From contig CM012955.1 in NCBI GenBank assembly GCA_000181795.3, forward strand, positions 2,254,654 through 2,318,653: a stretch of 64,000 nucleotides of DNA, in the 5' to 3' direction. Under the pieces are notes generated by a model. That model did not search any database. It was given only the letters and a program-made list of their open reading frames with translations, and had not been told where the DNA came from. The position numbers were made by a program, and so were the translations under genes. The DNA comes from Trichinella spiralis (taxonomy: Eukaryota > Nematoda > Enoplea > Trichinellida > Trichinellidae). This document shows, piece after piece, positions 12,200 to 26,005 of this stretch (the stretch's first letter is position 1; each line of letters opens with the position of its first letter).

Positions 12200-14683
12200 A
12201 TAGTTTACTGATTTATCAGGAAGTGAAATGTTAGGTAAAGCAACTGCTAAGACAGAACGTTTTTGAAACTATGCTCAAACTCCTTGCTAATTCAACAATA
12301 TCTAGCCTATTTATTTAAGAATTAATTTAAGATAAAATGAAAAAAACACAAAAGAAAAAACATTCAATGTTAAATATAAGATATTCAGCAGCAATGCTTT
12401 TTTGAAGTGTAACAATAAGTGTAATAAAGTGATTCTAAAAGCATATACTAACATTTAGCCACATTCGAAAAGCACTTTGATATGCTACTTTACGCATTTA
12501 TAACAATGAGCACAATTCATAAAAATTACAGAAACAAAACTAAAAAATACCAAGGAAAAAAATTTAATGTACAAAAGAAAAAAGTGCTACAACTGTAGCA
12601 GATTTTACTTCTGCTTTATTTCCAAAGTAAAATCAATAATCACAGAGTGTACTATTTAAAAAAAAATTTGAATTCAGTTCAAAAATCTATAATACACACT
12701 AATTATGATAACTTCTACTAAGATTCTAATTCTGTACAATAATTCTGCCCCCCAATATCCTACACTTGCTTACACGAACAATTTGAGAATTTCAGAATAT
12801 GCCCCATCTGTCATTTTATTTTTCATGATGCATAGCAGATGTTCATTCATCAGACAGCTAATTGTTCACATAATTACTGTTACTTTATTAAATGGATCTA
12901 TTCTGCTATGCTGCAAAAAAATATAAGCTACATATAAATATAAAAACAGCATAGTTGCAAATTTACTGTCACTTTTATTAGAAAATGCTAAAAATAATTT
13001 AACATCAAAACAAAAAACTTCTTTGCATATACTGAAAATTATTAATTTTCCTGTTCGCTTTAACTTTTAGTCATTTTACAGCATCATAAATTAAACGGAT
13101 AAAGGTCGTAAAATGAATATAGATTTTCTAGACAGGACTAATATACATTATGAGTAGCAAGCTTTCTAATAAAAGCATAAAAACATAATCCTTACTATTT
13201 AAGTGTAGAAATTTAATTGCAGTCATTTTCCAAAAAGAGGTATTATCTGTGAAACAAGTCTGATACAAATTATGATTACAAAAATTTGGTCTAATCATAA
13301 TATAATGACTGGCATTTGAAGAATGATTTGGAAAATTATTTACATTATTTTTTTACATGGATTACATATATATATATATTGGCATTAAATTATGATGCAT
13401 ATGAAGCACAGAAATACAAATATCCGGTAAAGAATTCCGAAAGGAAAATTGAAGATTACTCGGAAAATATTTTAATTAAACTTACCACCAAGCTTTCTTT
13501 GTTAAGCTTCAGTTAAACTATGGAAGAGCGGTGGCAGATCAATTCCAAACGCTCACAAGCGTGTATTCGGCACTGAATAAAAGCAAGCTTTTCTCAGATA
13601 GCTACTCGCTTATGCAAGTAATAATTGAAAAGAAAGCGTCATTGCTCCTTCTTGTAAGTTGAAGCAATAAGTTTGCATGGACTGATCAAGCGACGACCGC
13701 TATCTTAAGAAATTATCATCCATGCATCGGGGAGACAATTAAAGTACTGACAAATCAGCAAGTCAATAGCAGTTCAAAGCCTGCTGAGCTTATATATATT
13801 TAGATAGATAGATAGATATATTACCCAACTAAGCCTAGATATACTGAGAGATACTGATTAGTAATTTGCTTCTCTTTTACGTTATAACGTAAAAGCTGAC
13901 CAGTTAGTTACTTTGACAATATTTTTAAAATGTAAAAAGCCAAAATTATTGTTAAGCCTCTAAGGGTGTTCCAGTCGATTAAAAACTGACAAAGTTCAAT
14001 TAAGCAATTAGAATGTATTTTACTCACTGTGACACGTCTTTAAGGGCGGAAATGGACCGCAATGACCATCAGCGGATGATTCGGACTAACGAATGAATGA
14101 CGCCAACAAATCAAATCAATAAATAAGCGGAATATAATCGAACCCAGACGCGTTTCGTTTATAAATGTTTTAAGCATTTCAACTGGCATTCTGCAGTCAC
14201 ATGATGGAATAAATATTCCTTAACCATCTAATCGGCGCAGTTGGCCAACCACTGCCTACTTTAGATTCTTTTTAACGCTCAGCGATGTCGGCCAGTTAAT
14301 CAACAACTTTCCACATGATCACAAGCAGCGCTGTTTTCTATATCAAACGAATGCCATGCTTTGACGAAGAACGACACTGGTTTAAAATATGAGAAGTTCT
14401 CAGCTGAGACAGCCGCATCAAATTTTGCTCATCATTGAAAACCACTTCAACGTTTTCAGTAGGCATTGCTTCTTCTTTGGAAAAGCTTAATGCTCACATT
14501 GAAAAAATATGATGATGGATGCTACATATTCATTTTTCTTAGAAGCAATGGAAAATGACGCTTCTGAGAATCTGAAAAGAGACCACTGTTCATCATGATC
14601 AATGAATTTTGCTTGCAAGCAAACAGCAGACTTGTTTTCTAGCAGCATTTACGCCTTTATATAGGTGCATAAATAAATAATTT

Positions 14684-14713
14684 GATCTCTCTCTTTCTCT
14701 CTCTCTCTCTCTC
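14684..14713. repeat. CT microsatellite
   Basis: About 30 bp of CT dinucleotides with one TTT interruption. Confidence 0.85.
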
Positions 14714-15362
14714 CCACTATGTATTTACTTCAACCTATAACTATGCTAATTTTTAGAATTTTGCATTTATGATTAAACTGTTAAGTTTAGCACTGAAAGC
14801 TTCACGTAGAAAGTAAACAAACATGCCTTTAAAAGGAATTACATCCCCACAAAGTAATAATTTTTATTTAAAAAAAAGTTTGGTTTTATTTAACAAAAAG
14901 ACACATACATACATATAACATGAGTATGCTTGTGCGTAATATATATATGTGTAAAGTAAGCTAATTGGAAATATTTTTTCGTGTACTGTTTGAAGAACCT
15001 AAGGGTATTTTTGATATACTGTTATTTGAATGAGCATAATGAATAAAATGTTTTAAATTTTACATTGATGCTTTGATAATTTAATTTTTTACTCAAAAAC
15101 AAACAAAGAAAAAATAATGAACTGATGAAGGTGAATAATATACCTAAAAAAGCAATAAAATACTGATACTTGTGTACTAGCAACACAGGCGCCTGCTGTA
15201 TTCGATTAGTGACAATTAGGTGAGTTGAAATATCTAGGTTGTTAAAATGTCGTATCAAAAATCAATCATTTGTCAAAAAATAAAGAATTCATTAAATTAT
15301 GATTTGTTTGCAAAGAACTTTTCATTTTTGACAATTAGAAGAACACGCTTGTCTATTTGCTG

Positions 15363-15414
15363 TTTTGCATAAATAAATAAATAAATAAATAAATAAATAT
15401 ATATATATATATAT
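15363..15414. repeat. Compound AAAT/TA microsatellite
   Basis: About eight AAAT-type units run directly into alternating TA. The same compound type recurs at 54.95 kb. Confidence 0.9.
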
Positions 15415-17124
15415 ACCAGAACATTTTATCACGGCGGTTCTACTCGAATGAGAAAATTTGAATAATTAGAAAACATAAAAATGAAACTTAAAAATAGATA
15501 CATATTCATTATAAAATAAGGTCTATAATAGGACAGCCAACGTATGCACCATTTCACTATTAATAATAAAAAAGTGGAAAATACATAATAAATATGTTTA
15601 TTTATTTTTATTGAATATTGGAAATCGAAACGACCATCAGCACCATACTTGCTTTTTGTCATCATCGCGTTTGCTACTGCTGATGGAAAACAGTTAGTAA
15701 ACATCTGAGCAAAAGCTATTAAAAACAGTCATTGTTAGTTAACGCAGACAGTGCATGATAATGATAATGATAATTTTCATTGCGATGCATAGCCTTGTGC
15801 ATATAGCAAATTACTTTTTCCTCAAACAAGAAATAAATAAATAACAAATCAACAACCAAATTCTACTGTGCATCTCATTTATTTTACACATCTCACCACA
15901 GATGCAACAATCAAAAAGCAAAGTTTGCTAAAAATACAACAGATTGCATTTTTTCTTTTCAACAATTCCACCAGAAAACCAAAAACGAATCAACAAAGCA
16001 AACCTGGGCGCTAAGTTGCTCTGTTCAACATGGAAACTTCATTTCGTTACCCAGAAGTGAAACATGGATGTCAAAAAAAAGAATACTAATAAATAAACCC
16101 TTCAAAACAGAACAACCAACTGTTTTCTGATCACCCATCATTGGTTATGGAAAAAAATTTCCTCAAACGAATACTGTAGTTAATAGATTCTTGCAGGATA
16201 CTGTTTTATTGGAATTAAAAAAGCAGCTGCGTTTTGCATGAAAATCCCAGATATCGTTACAGAAACAAAAAAAAGAAAAACAAGCAATATCATTCATTGG
16301 TAATGGATAAGTGGAAGTATATAAATGTGAATAATGTTTATATGATCAGAAAAAAGAAAGAAAGAAAGAAAAACAGAAGTATATTCTCTAACCATTTCCC
16401 ATTGTTTTGCAATTCCACCAAATATGGATTCGAGTGGCAAAAGCAAAAGCAAACGCAAAAGAAAAACTTTTTTGAATTAATTACCAATGAACACAGCTTG
16501 CATAGAGAGAACAAATGAACATTTCCCTGACTCATTACGAGGTAGGTGGCAACTTCGCAATATAACTTGTACATGAGCAGCGAAATGCAACGTATGTTCC
16601 AATGATGGATAAAATGCACTAAAAAGTTGATATTAAAAAGAAAAAAAAACAAAATACAACTTTAAACCCGCAGGAAAACACCAAACAGAAATCGGACCTG
16701 GGGTGCTGTCGTCCACAATATATGAAGAATTAAAAAGAAAAAAAAAGAAAAGACAGTTTCAGAAAATTCAAAACCAAACCAAAAAAAGGTCTGTGATGAA
16801 AACTGAGGTAGAAAAACTGACAATAAAAAATGAAATTAAAGAATGCAGCATAAATGAAAAACGTAAAAACAAGCTGCACACCGGAATTAATACGTCGTTA
16901 AAAGAGTTGAGAAGGGGATAAACACGCACAAAAGAAAGCACAAACAAATGCTGTCCAAAATATGGTGAAATAAATACAAGCTGAGGTATACTTTTAAAAA
17001 GCTATGGGGGAAAATTTTAAAAACCGAATGACAGATTTCACATCATTTCATAAAACAATTCGGCACGTGCGTATGTTTGCTTGTGTGTGTTGGTTACAAA
17101 AAAAATCAGTGGTCGGGAAAATAT

Positions 17125-20100
17125 TCAACAGTTGCATTGTAACACTGGAAAAGTGTCCGCTCGTTCAGCGATGCCTTGGGTTGGATCATCATTATCTCCA
17201 TCATCCACATCATTGTCCAAGTGATCTTCATTCAAATTTGCATGATTTTTCGTTACTGCTTCAACAGCACTGCAACAATTTGCAAAAATGTCATCGTTGC
17301 TGATGCTTTCTGACATCTGCAATGTTCTGCTTTCTTTCTGTGCTGACAGTTTGCATTTGGAATATTCTGCGTCTTCAAAATCAACTCCGGAATCAGTTAA
17401 ATTTGGCATCGATGAATATTGAATACTGTCACTGTGCTGTTTGCTATCGTATGTGGAGCTCGTTGGTGTTGCTGCAGAATTGTACGAATCATTACCGCTC
17501 AGTGTATCCACCCGTTTGAAATTTGCCACCATTCGCTGATGATGATGATGATGATGATGATCAACAATAACATGATGCGTCACCTCCTGAAATAAAATTT
17601 ACATTGAAAAAGAAAATCATGCGCGAAATCTAAAAGTACTACTGCAACCAGCACCTGCTCCTCTTGCTCAACTGACAAATCTTTCTGAGCGTCGAATCCA
17701 CTGTACTTGGAAATGCCGTCATTCGACTTCAACGACACGAATGGAATTGCAGGCTGAATATATTGATTGATTATTGAAATGAAAAAACTATTGCAAAACG
17801 AAACAAATCCAAAATCAGCTGCTCACTTTCAAATCAAAGTCGTAACCTTCCGACATATATGGCAACAGTGTCTGCATTTCCAGACCATCGCACGACCGAG
17901 CTACTGAAGATGCGCCTTGAAAATGTTTTCGAATCAAACTGTTCTGACGAGAGCCAATCTCATTAGAATTGTTGTGACAGATGCGAAAGTTTCTTCTATA
18001 TTACGTTGAAATTACACTGTGAAGCAAACATCTGATGAAAATCACCTACTTCGAACGATAGACCATCACCGTTATGCAAACAAGAATGCAAAGCACCGCA
18101 ATGCAGACGCCAATCAGTATGCCTTCACTGTAGGAGATGCGTTCAAAAATGACCACTTTTGGTGCAATAGCATTTGTAGTTGACGGTGGTCGCAAAACAG
18201 CTGGAACACACTTCGACTCTTGGCTTCGTCCAAAAGCGTTCACAGCCGAAGCGGTAAAAAAGTATACAGCTGATGCGGATAAATTAGAAACTGTAACACA
18301 AGTCGCTTCACCTAAAAACAACAAACAACAATCACAATCCAGAAATTTCACATTACACGTGTGGAATAGATAAATCAAAAGAAAAAAAGCTCTTGTACAT
18401 ACACTGTGTTTGGAATTAATTCTTTCGTCATTTCACTTTTTTCCTTCACACTGGGATTTCAAATGATTACAACAATTGCGCAAAAAATTGCAAATTTAAA
18501 TGCAAATTCCGCAAATTGATCATCGTGTGATTGTTATTATATTTATAGAATTGAATAAATGCTCGTGTTTGTGTTTCAATTATCTACTACCTCCTTCATT
18601 ATCTTATTATCTTTGGTCTATGTCCGCAGTGCAACAATGATTAATTATTATTCAAAAAGAAAATGTTCTCAAATTTTTTTTGATATTTTGATATTATTCT
18701 ACTGACCGTCAACGGTGATCTCTTTTCTATCCGGTGAAGTACTCGGATTCGAGTCTTCAGCGTAGCTTATGTAGTACATGAGAATTTTTTCCTTGCTAGA
18801 TGAAATCGCCGGAGGCCGCCAACGAAGAATCACTGATGTACTGTTCAAGTATTCAATAGTCAACGCTACCGGCTCTCGAGGTGCTGAAATACAATTAAAA
18901 AAACATTATTATCAGAAATGTATCGCATGAAAAGTTAAATTATTCCGCAATAGTATGTGCACGTACGACTTCCAGGCATGATGCAGACGATGTCATCGCT
19001 GTACCAGCTGGTGATGCCATTCTGTGCTTCAGCGCGAACAGCAAACATGAAAGGCTTGCCTTTTGCCAAATCAGTAAAAATCATCTCGTTGGTTTCGCTG
19101 AAAGTGGATCTGCTCTAAGTTATTGTTCAAATCAGAAATGTCGCGTTGCTTACGTTTCTCGATGATGGACATGCGCTGCTGAAATGTTCAAAATTTCATC
19201 ATCGCTTAGCACACGACTGTAGCGCACTCTGTAGGTAGAAACTTTGGCCAACGATGGCTTCCACGTCAATCTTATTCCACCCAGTGGATTTTTGTCCTTA
19301 CATTGAATATTGGTAGGTGGTGGGATAATTGAATGATGCGCACTGAACTCTTCAACGTTGCTCTGTTCAACGGTACGAATCAAACGCACTATTGACAATC
19401 CAAAGTCTCCCTTTTTGTCCATTGCAGAACAAGTCACTTCATATAATGAATTGCTATCTGAATAGAAAAAAATCACTCATTTTACACAATATCCAATACA
19501 CAATAAATAAATAATGCACATGTTTTTTGTTTACCAAGATTGCCGATTGTGACAACATTTTGCTTAATTGGCACTACTGTGGCAAACAGGATAGCGTGAT
19601 TATCCGGTCGAGCAAGGACAATTTTCCATTTGCTACCAATGGCGGAGAAGTCTTCAACAACATGAACCTCTATGGCAGAGTGATTCACGGAAATTACTTC
19701 AAAGTTCGGAGCTGACATTGAATCTTCAGCTAGTTGTTTTGCTCGATAGCGAAGCCAAGGAAAACCAATTTTCTGATTTGTTGGATAGCCAGCTCTAGTT
19801 CTCGGTACAACTTGGAACGCATAAACACCATCAGCCGTTAAATCTGAATCAAAAAATCATACGGCATTGTATATATATATATATATATACTATTATTGTA
19901 ACATCAGTTCACATCCACATAAATAACAATAAGCTAACCAACCTTTAACTGTAAATTCTTCAATAAAAGCTGGCACAACTGTAATACTTGGTTCTGATTT
20001 TTCAGACAAAAGTCGATATTGAATTCGATATTCAGTGACAACTCCACGAAGAAACCGTGAATCAGGTGGATTCCATTTCAAGAATACCGTCAACCCGTCG

Positions 20101-22503
20101 TTCACTCCGACAACTGTAAGCAGTGCTGGCATTACAGCAGCTAAAAAGTTAAATTAAAATCTTATAATTGTGATTTTGCAAGTTTGACTTGTTCTATCCG
20201 ATCTTACTTCCATCCCAAACAGGAATAACAATTTCATTGGACGGACGCGTAAAAGAGCTACCCCGTTGATCGTTCTGCACCAAAGCTGATACCCAGAATG
20301 TGTAATTGGTGAACAGTTCAAACTCTGCATGTGCACAACAAATTGCTCGACAAGTGCCATATCGACAAGAATCTACTGGTGTGACGGGATAGGTATTTTC
20401 TGCACCACTTTCAGTCGGATGATAATGGATAATGTAAGCTATCAAATCACCATTCAGTGTCTGCGGTTCATCCCACGTAAGGATAATTTGATTTTCAATT
20501 TGTGACACTTCTGACATTAAATTTTTTGGCCCATCATCATGAACTACAAACGATAAAAGAAAAAGAATCATACGCATGCACACACACACGCAATAATTCA
20601 ATATGGAGCTAGTAAAGTAAGAATATGTAGAATTACTAATGTTGTTAGAGTCTGGAATAAGTGCGGCAGCAACGCTGACCGTTCCGTATGCATTCTCTGC
20701 AAAGCACTGATAAATGCCACCATCTTCTTCTGGTCGAAATGACGAAACCACCAAGTCTCTCTTGTAAACAAACATATTTTGATTTTTAGATATTTTTTCC
20801 GGTGGATGGGATTCAGTCGGAAACAACTAAAAAATGCCAACAGAAAACATATTATATTAAAATGCTTAATTGATTAAAAAAAAATCTTTTCCCAAATGAT
20901 TGCTCATACCTTGCGTCGGCCCTTAGACAACACCCTTTCGCCATCTTTGTACCAATAAATATCAGGTGTTGGTGTACCAGCTACATTGCAAACAAATCTC
21001 ACTGTTTCTCCACGGAAACCTCGTACTTCAACCGGAGGATCGACAATCTGTGGAGCCTCTGCAATAAGTTTGCATGCATATTTTATTAGCTTACATTTAA
21101 CAAAAAATTTCAAACAATTCCATCATCAAAATATTTTACAAAAACAACTCAAATTTTGAAAAAGCACTATTGTTATCAGTTTGTACAATAAAAATAAAAT
21201 AGAACAACATGTACTTGCTAATAATAAAAAGCGTTTAACAAAAATAAAAACAGTAAACTTTACTTGTCACTTTCAAATAAACACGATAAACTTTGAATCT
21301 GTTTCCATCCACTTCTACAATGCATCTGTAAAAACCTTCATCATCTTCATCGACATGTTGAATTACAAGGCTACTAACAGCTTTGAATGCTCGAGATGAA
21401 AAAGATACTTTTTCTAAAAAAAATAAATAAAAACGTACATATATAAATGAGATAAACACACACACACACACACACACATATATATTACCCCTTTTCCAGA
21501 GCACAGAAACGGGTTTAGTGCTGTAATAGTAAAAATCAAAAACGGCAGGCTTGCCGAGCTGAACGGACAAATTTTGTGGTGCTTTGAAAATTCTTATATG
21601 CTCCAAAGAGTCCAAAGTAAAATTTCCTAAAAAAGCATAAAATAAAGTAAAATAAAATAAATATAAAAAAGTTTATACCAGAAATGGTTAGAACAGCTTT
21701 TCGGCTGGTCGCATTTGCAGCTATGTTTGATGCGAGGCAAAAGTAAGTGCCTTGATCTGCAACACTAGCATTGACAACGTACAAAGTACTACTAATTCCT
21801 GAATTATCAACTCGAATGCTACAAATGTAAAACACATCTATGATAATAATTTAAACTGTGAAATAATAATATTCGCTTTACTGTTTAGAGTTATCGCCAA
21901 TGAGCCGCTGATTGAAATACCAATGCACTGTAGCTGGAGGATAAGAATAGATTGTGCAGGTGAACTCACCAAAGCCACCATTGTCAACAACGATATCGGT
22001 CGGCTGATTTACAAATGGGCCAAATTCTGAACATGAAAGCAAAAATGTGAAGGATATTTGATTAAATAGAATCTCAAATGATTTGAAAACGACGTACTGG
22101 CCAAAGTAAGGTTGGCAGGGCCGCTTCTCAAAATTCCATAATGTCTTGACAATACAATGCACTGGTAAATTCCTTGGTCTTTCTCTGAAACGTTGACAAT
22201 GACAAGTGAAGAATTTTCTTTAACATTCATATCCGGCATCAGGTGGTCATTGTGAAGCCAACGACTTTCTAATTGAAAGCCGACTTCATCCACGGCTATA
22301 CATTGAAAGCGTACAGTTGAACCAGGTGTGGCTACCGTATCTTCTGGTGTATGGAGAAATTGAATTCGATTTTCATAAACTGAAACTTCTGTAAAGAAAA
22401 AAAAATTTCTTTTACAATTATTCATACTTTTTGAAATATTAATCGACAAATGTTATACATCAACTGCACTTGCATTGCAAACAGTTAGTTACAACAACAA
22501 CAA

Positions 22504-22563
<60 letters not shown>

Positions 22564-25129
22564 CTATCTATATGTAATATAAATTTTTCTTTCCTTTTTC
22601 AAACTATACATTAAAATAGATTATTAATTAGTTAAAATGATGATGAACTACTCTTTGATTACATAACATGTTCAAATGAAAAAGCAAACATATCTATAAA
22701 AGAACAATATTGCTTATTGTCATATTGATACAGTATATCTTTGAAATAAACAAATAAAAAAGTACTGACGTGAATGTACAAAGTAACTAAATGAGTTATT
22801 AATTAAATAAAATGCATATACGTTTTATGTCTGGTGAAATGTTTTCTAAATAAAATACTGTACCCCTATTAAATTCTATTCATACAATAAAAATAATAAA
22901 ACTTTAAGAAAATAACACCTACACACAAATAATAATAATAATAATGCACCATTTACTGCCATTTGAGCTACAAGTTGAATAAAGTAAATTGAAACGTCAA
23001 GAGAACACGAAATGATGAAAAGTGGAAAATTTAGTCTTAAATATATGTATAATAAAAGAGAAGAAGAGAAAAATTTTGTTGATTAAACAAGAATAATTTT
23101 CTTAATGATTAAATGACGGTGCTATTTTGATCAAATTTTAAATAAACGTAAATAGGAAAAAAATGTGATATAAGAAGGGTAATTATGAAATGCGGTGAAT
23201 GAATTTAAGGTGGTGAAAAATTGTTGGTCTGTTTGGTTTTTGTGTTTTCGTTGAATTTTCTTCTCCTCTGCTTTGCTCAGCAGTAGATAAAGCTAACAGC
23301 AGCAGCAGCTTATACGAATATGAAGAAATTCTCACCCACTATACAAACAAACAAGCAAGCAAACAGATAGACAGACAGTCAGACAGACAGACAAACAGAT
23401 AAGATAGACATAAATGTTCCCGCTAATTGGAAATCATTGCAAACACAGCAAGCACATTTTGATACTTGCAACCGAATTCTTTGGAAAATTACAATGCTCA
23501 ACAGTGGCTGTTGGTGAACGAGTGGAGAAAACAAAATTAATAAAGTGGAAGCGAAGAAGGGGGTTAAAGTGAATATTTGCAAACTTTGCACAACTGTTGC
23601 ACCAACAGAACAGAATAAAGCTGCAAAGTGGAAAGTGGAATAATAATAATAATAATAATTTGCTCCTTCGTTCGTGTAATATTGCCGCCCGCATGGGCAG
23701 AGAAGAAGAAGAAGAAGAAGACACACATTTTCCATTTGTTTGTTCTTTTTATTGCTTTATGCGAAACAGCACCGTCGTAAAGTTGTCCACATCGAAAATG
23801 TTCGCTTTGAAATTACAATATAAAATTATCATTCACTACCATTCGCCGCCTAATCAGCGAGCCAAGCAGTGGGCGAGATTGTCTGGGGAAATTCTATGCT
23901 CGCGAATGATAACATAAATAAAGCGGTGAATTGTGCAAATTGTCGATCCATTTTCGAAATAATAAAAATTTTTCCATTTTACAACTTTGCCCTGAAGAAT
24001 TGAAAACAAAGAACCGCCGACCGGCTTTGCAAAAACTGCTCGCTCGCTCGCTCGCTCACTTGCTTGCTCGATCGCTAATCACCATGTGCAAGCAACAAAA
24101 ATACACTCCCTGCATTGCACAATTTTACAAACAAATCCAAGCAAACAAACAAACATTAATTACCAAAGGACAATTTTTTATATAATAATTGTAATTCATT
24201 GTTTCTTTAAAAAAATTAAATATTTTTACAATGATGATGGATTTCCTTTCAATCCAAAGAGAAACAATTCCAGCAAGTATAAAATACTTTCCTTTGTTGG
24301 AAATTGTCGATGATGAAACATATTAATTTTCACAGTCTATTAAAAGTGGTTGGCATTTATTTATTTGGTATATTGTTGAAAGGGAAAAGAAACTTTCATT
24401 TTCTTCCGGTTGATTCTATCAAATGTGGCAGTGGTTAGTTATTTAAGAAATTTATCGCTTCTTAGATCAATGAAATTGAAGAAAAAAAATGCAACACAGC
24501 AATAGTAGAAAAAAAAAAGATAAAACACTAACTACTGCATGTGGGTAAAAAGAAGGAAGAAAATATTGCTGTAGAGAGGAGATGAATAAACTGAGCTTTA
24601 AAGTGAACAATGAAGCAACAGTGTATTGTAAATGGAGGGGTTTAAAAATGAAAACGACGAGAATAAGAGGAAGAGGGGAAGAGGAGAGGAGGAGACGGGA
24701 GGGGAAGGGAGGGAGGGGGAGAAAGGAAGAGAGGCAGAAAGAGAGGGAGGGAGGCAGAGAAGGAAAGCTCGATCGATACGCGTCGAGGGATGACTAGTGA
24801 CAAGTAGCTGCTGCTAGCTAACGAGAAGCTGAAGAATGTTGTTAGGATAAATAAGAATCATTTACGCAGTAATAACATAATGGATGAATGAAAAGCTTGC
24901 AGAAAAAAAAATTCACATATACATTAATGTTAATAAATTAAACAAAAGAAAATTCTTTTTTACCTACTATCAAAAAAAGAAGGATAAGAGTACTTTTCTG
25001 AAACAAAAATAGAAACTTACTTGTAGGTGGTAGTAAATAAGAGAAAACAGTTTCAGCGTTGGTTAGTGGAATAATAGAGTGCTGTAGGATGGGTGTTAAT
25101 AATACAAGCGCTCCGAGCATTGTAGGCAT
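17125..25129 (-). CDS. Four-Ig, five-FN3 transmembrane receptor (DCC/protogenin type)
   Basis: Eighteen phase-matched exons, about 1256 residues: 25021-25129 (start), 22098-22388, 21882-22026, 21679-21818, 21489-21626, 21264-21413, 20910-21058, 20637-20826, 20208-20543, 19943-20140, 19535-19843, 19154-19457, 18967-19109, 18707-18883, 18050-18311, 17827-17995, 17655-17753, 17125-17586. Exon 1 encodes a hydrophobic signal peptide (MPTMLGALVLLTPIL). Ig domains are at about 37-133, 134-228, 229-324 and 325-437, with DxGxYxC signatures such as DQGTYFC and EDGGIYQC. Five FN3 domains span about 438-970; the third is degenerate. The membrane segment is at about 988-1011 (LIGVCIAVLCILVCITVMVY). The cytoplasmic tail of about 245 residues carries seven consecutive histidines and acidic runs. 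The 4-Ig/5-FN3 count fits protogenin/IGDCC4 better than DCC or neogenin (six FN3). Family role: neuronal guidance and adhesion receptors. The exon 17 donor may instead lie 12 bp further on. Confidence 0.87.
21455..21478. repeat. CA microsatellite in a receptor intron
   Basis: About 12 CA units inside the intron at 21414-21488. Confidence 0.85.
22505..22562. repeat. Long CA microsatellite
   Basis: About 29 uninterrupted CA units in the 2.6-kb first intron of the receptor gene, roughly 120 bp upstream (in transcript direction) of exon 2. A good candidate polymorphic marker. Confidence 0.95.
23345..23402. repeat. CAGA/AAGC-type tetranucleotide repeat
   Basis: Imperfect run of AAAC, AAGC and CAGA units in the first receptor intron. 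Confidence 0.75.
24655..24770. repeat. Purine-rich tract (GGA/GAGA) on the plus strand
   Basis: Nearly pure A/G for over 100 bp, inside the first intron of the receptor. On the transcript strand it is a CT tract. Confidence 0.8.
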
Positions 25130-25136
25130 CCAAAGA

Positions 25137-26005
25137 TGATAGCAGAGAAATATGACGAAGAAGAAGAAAAAGAAAAAGAATGAGAAGAAATAGTAGTAGA
25201 AGAAGAAGAAGAGCATGACCGGTCGAGCTGTTGCGACTTGTGTCGAGAGCAGAGCGAGAAAGAGAGAAATTTAGAAGTAAAATGTGCTTGAAGCTGACAA
25301 CAGGCCAACTAACTACGCACAGACACACACATGCATACACAGACGTACGCACGCACACGCACACACACACACATACACACGGGGGAGAGAGACAGAAAAA
25401 GAAAGAGGGGAGAGAGGGGGAGAAATACACTTACAAACTTTCTTTTATGCAGAGATATGAAAAAAGTTGAAAGTGAATATGAAAATGAGGGGGAATAAAA
25501 TACAACGAATAAAAGTATGAAGGACTGATCAAGAGAAAGAGAGAGAGAGAGGATGAGAGAAAGATATGAGAGGGGGAGAGAGAGTGAGAGTGAGAGAGCA
25601 CAGCACAGCACAGCAAAGCAGAGCAGAGCAAATGAATGAAAGACGACACAGAGAGGGAGGGAGAGAGAGGCAGGCAGACAGACGGAAAGTGAGCGAGTGA
25701 ATGAGAATAAGAGTGATGCAGAAAGTGAGAGTGAAGCAGAAAGTCAGCTGGATTTGAAGAAATTTTTTCAAAATACAAACGAACGCCGCCCTGTTTGAAT
25801 AAATGGAGATAAGAAAATTAAAGGAAAACGACGACGACACCCCACGGTTGAACGTTGCATAAGCAAACACCAAAACGAAGACGACGACGACAACGACAAC
25901 GACGATAACGATGACGACGATGTCGCGCCGAATCACAAAGTAAAGCAAGCAAGTAGAATGAGCAGAAGTAGAAGAAGAAGAAGAAGAAAAAGAAGAATAG
26001 AATAG
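25137..26005. repeat. Purine-rich microsatellite cluster just upstream of the receptor start
   Basis: Consecutive GAAGAA, CA, GAGA, CAGCA and ACG/GAC repeats on the plus strand, starting within about 10 bp of the receptor ATG (25127-25129). In the receptor transcript this is pyrimidine-rich. It is the likely 5' leader or promoter region, by position only. Long minus-strand frames here are rich in F, S and L only because of the repeat. Confidence 0.75.

Larger units (their letters stand above)
10411..17124. other. 6.7-kb gap without a supported gene
   Basis: Lies between the 5' end of the MAGUK gene and the 3' end of the Ig/FN3 receptor, both on the minus strand. It should hold MAGUK untranslated exons and promoter, and the receptor 3' untranslated region. 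The part around 13.5-14.6 kb is less AT-rich and contains a GTAAGT donor-like site at about 13656, but I cannot assemble an exon. Frames at 16234-16921 are lysine-rich only because the DNA is A-rich. Confidence 0.5.

Noticed and set aside
16234-16921. Lysine-rich plus frames
   Set aside because: They reflect A-rich tracts, not protein coding.
23379-23917. Frames on both strands with runs of N, E, L or Y
   Set aside because: Runs are encoded by AAT and GAA microsatellites; the region is inside the first intron of the receptor.
25130-25216. Upstream ATG at 25216 giving a phenylalanine-rich extension of the receptor
   Set aside because: The extension is translated GAA repeat; the downstream ATG gives a normal signal peptide.
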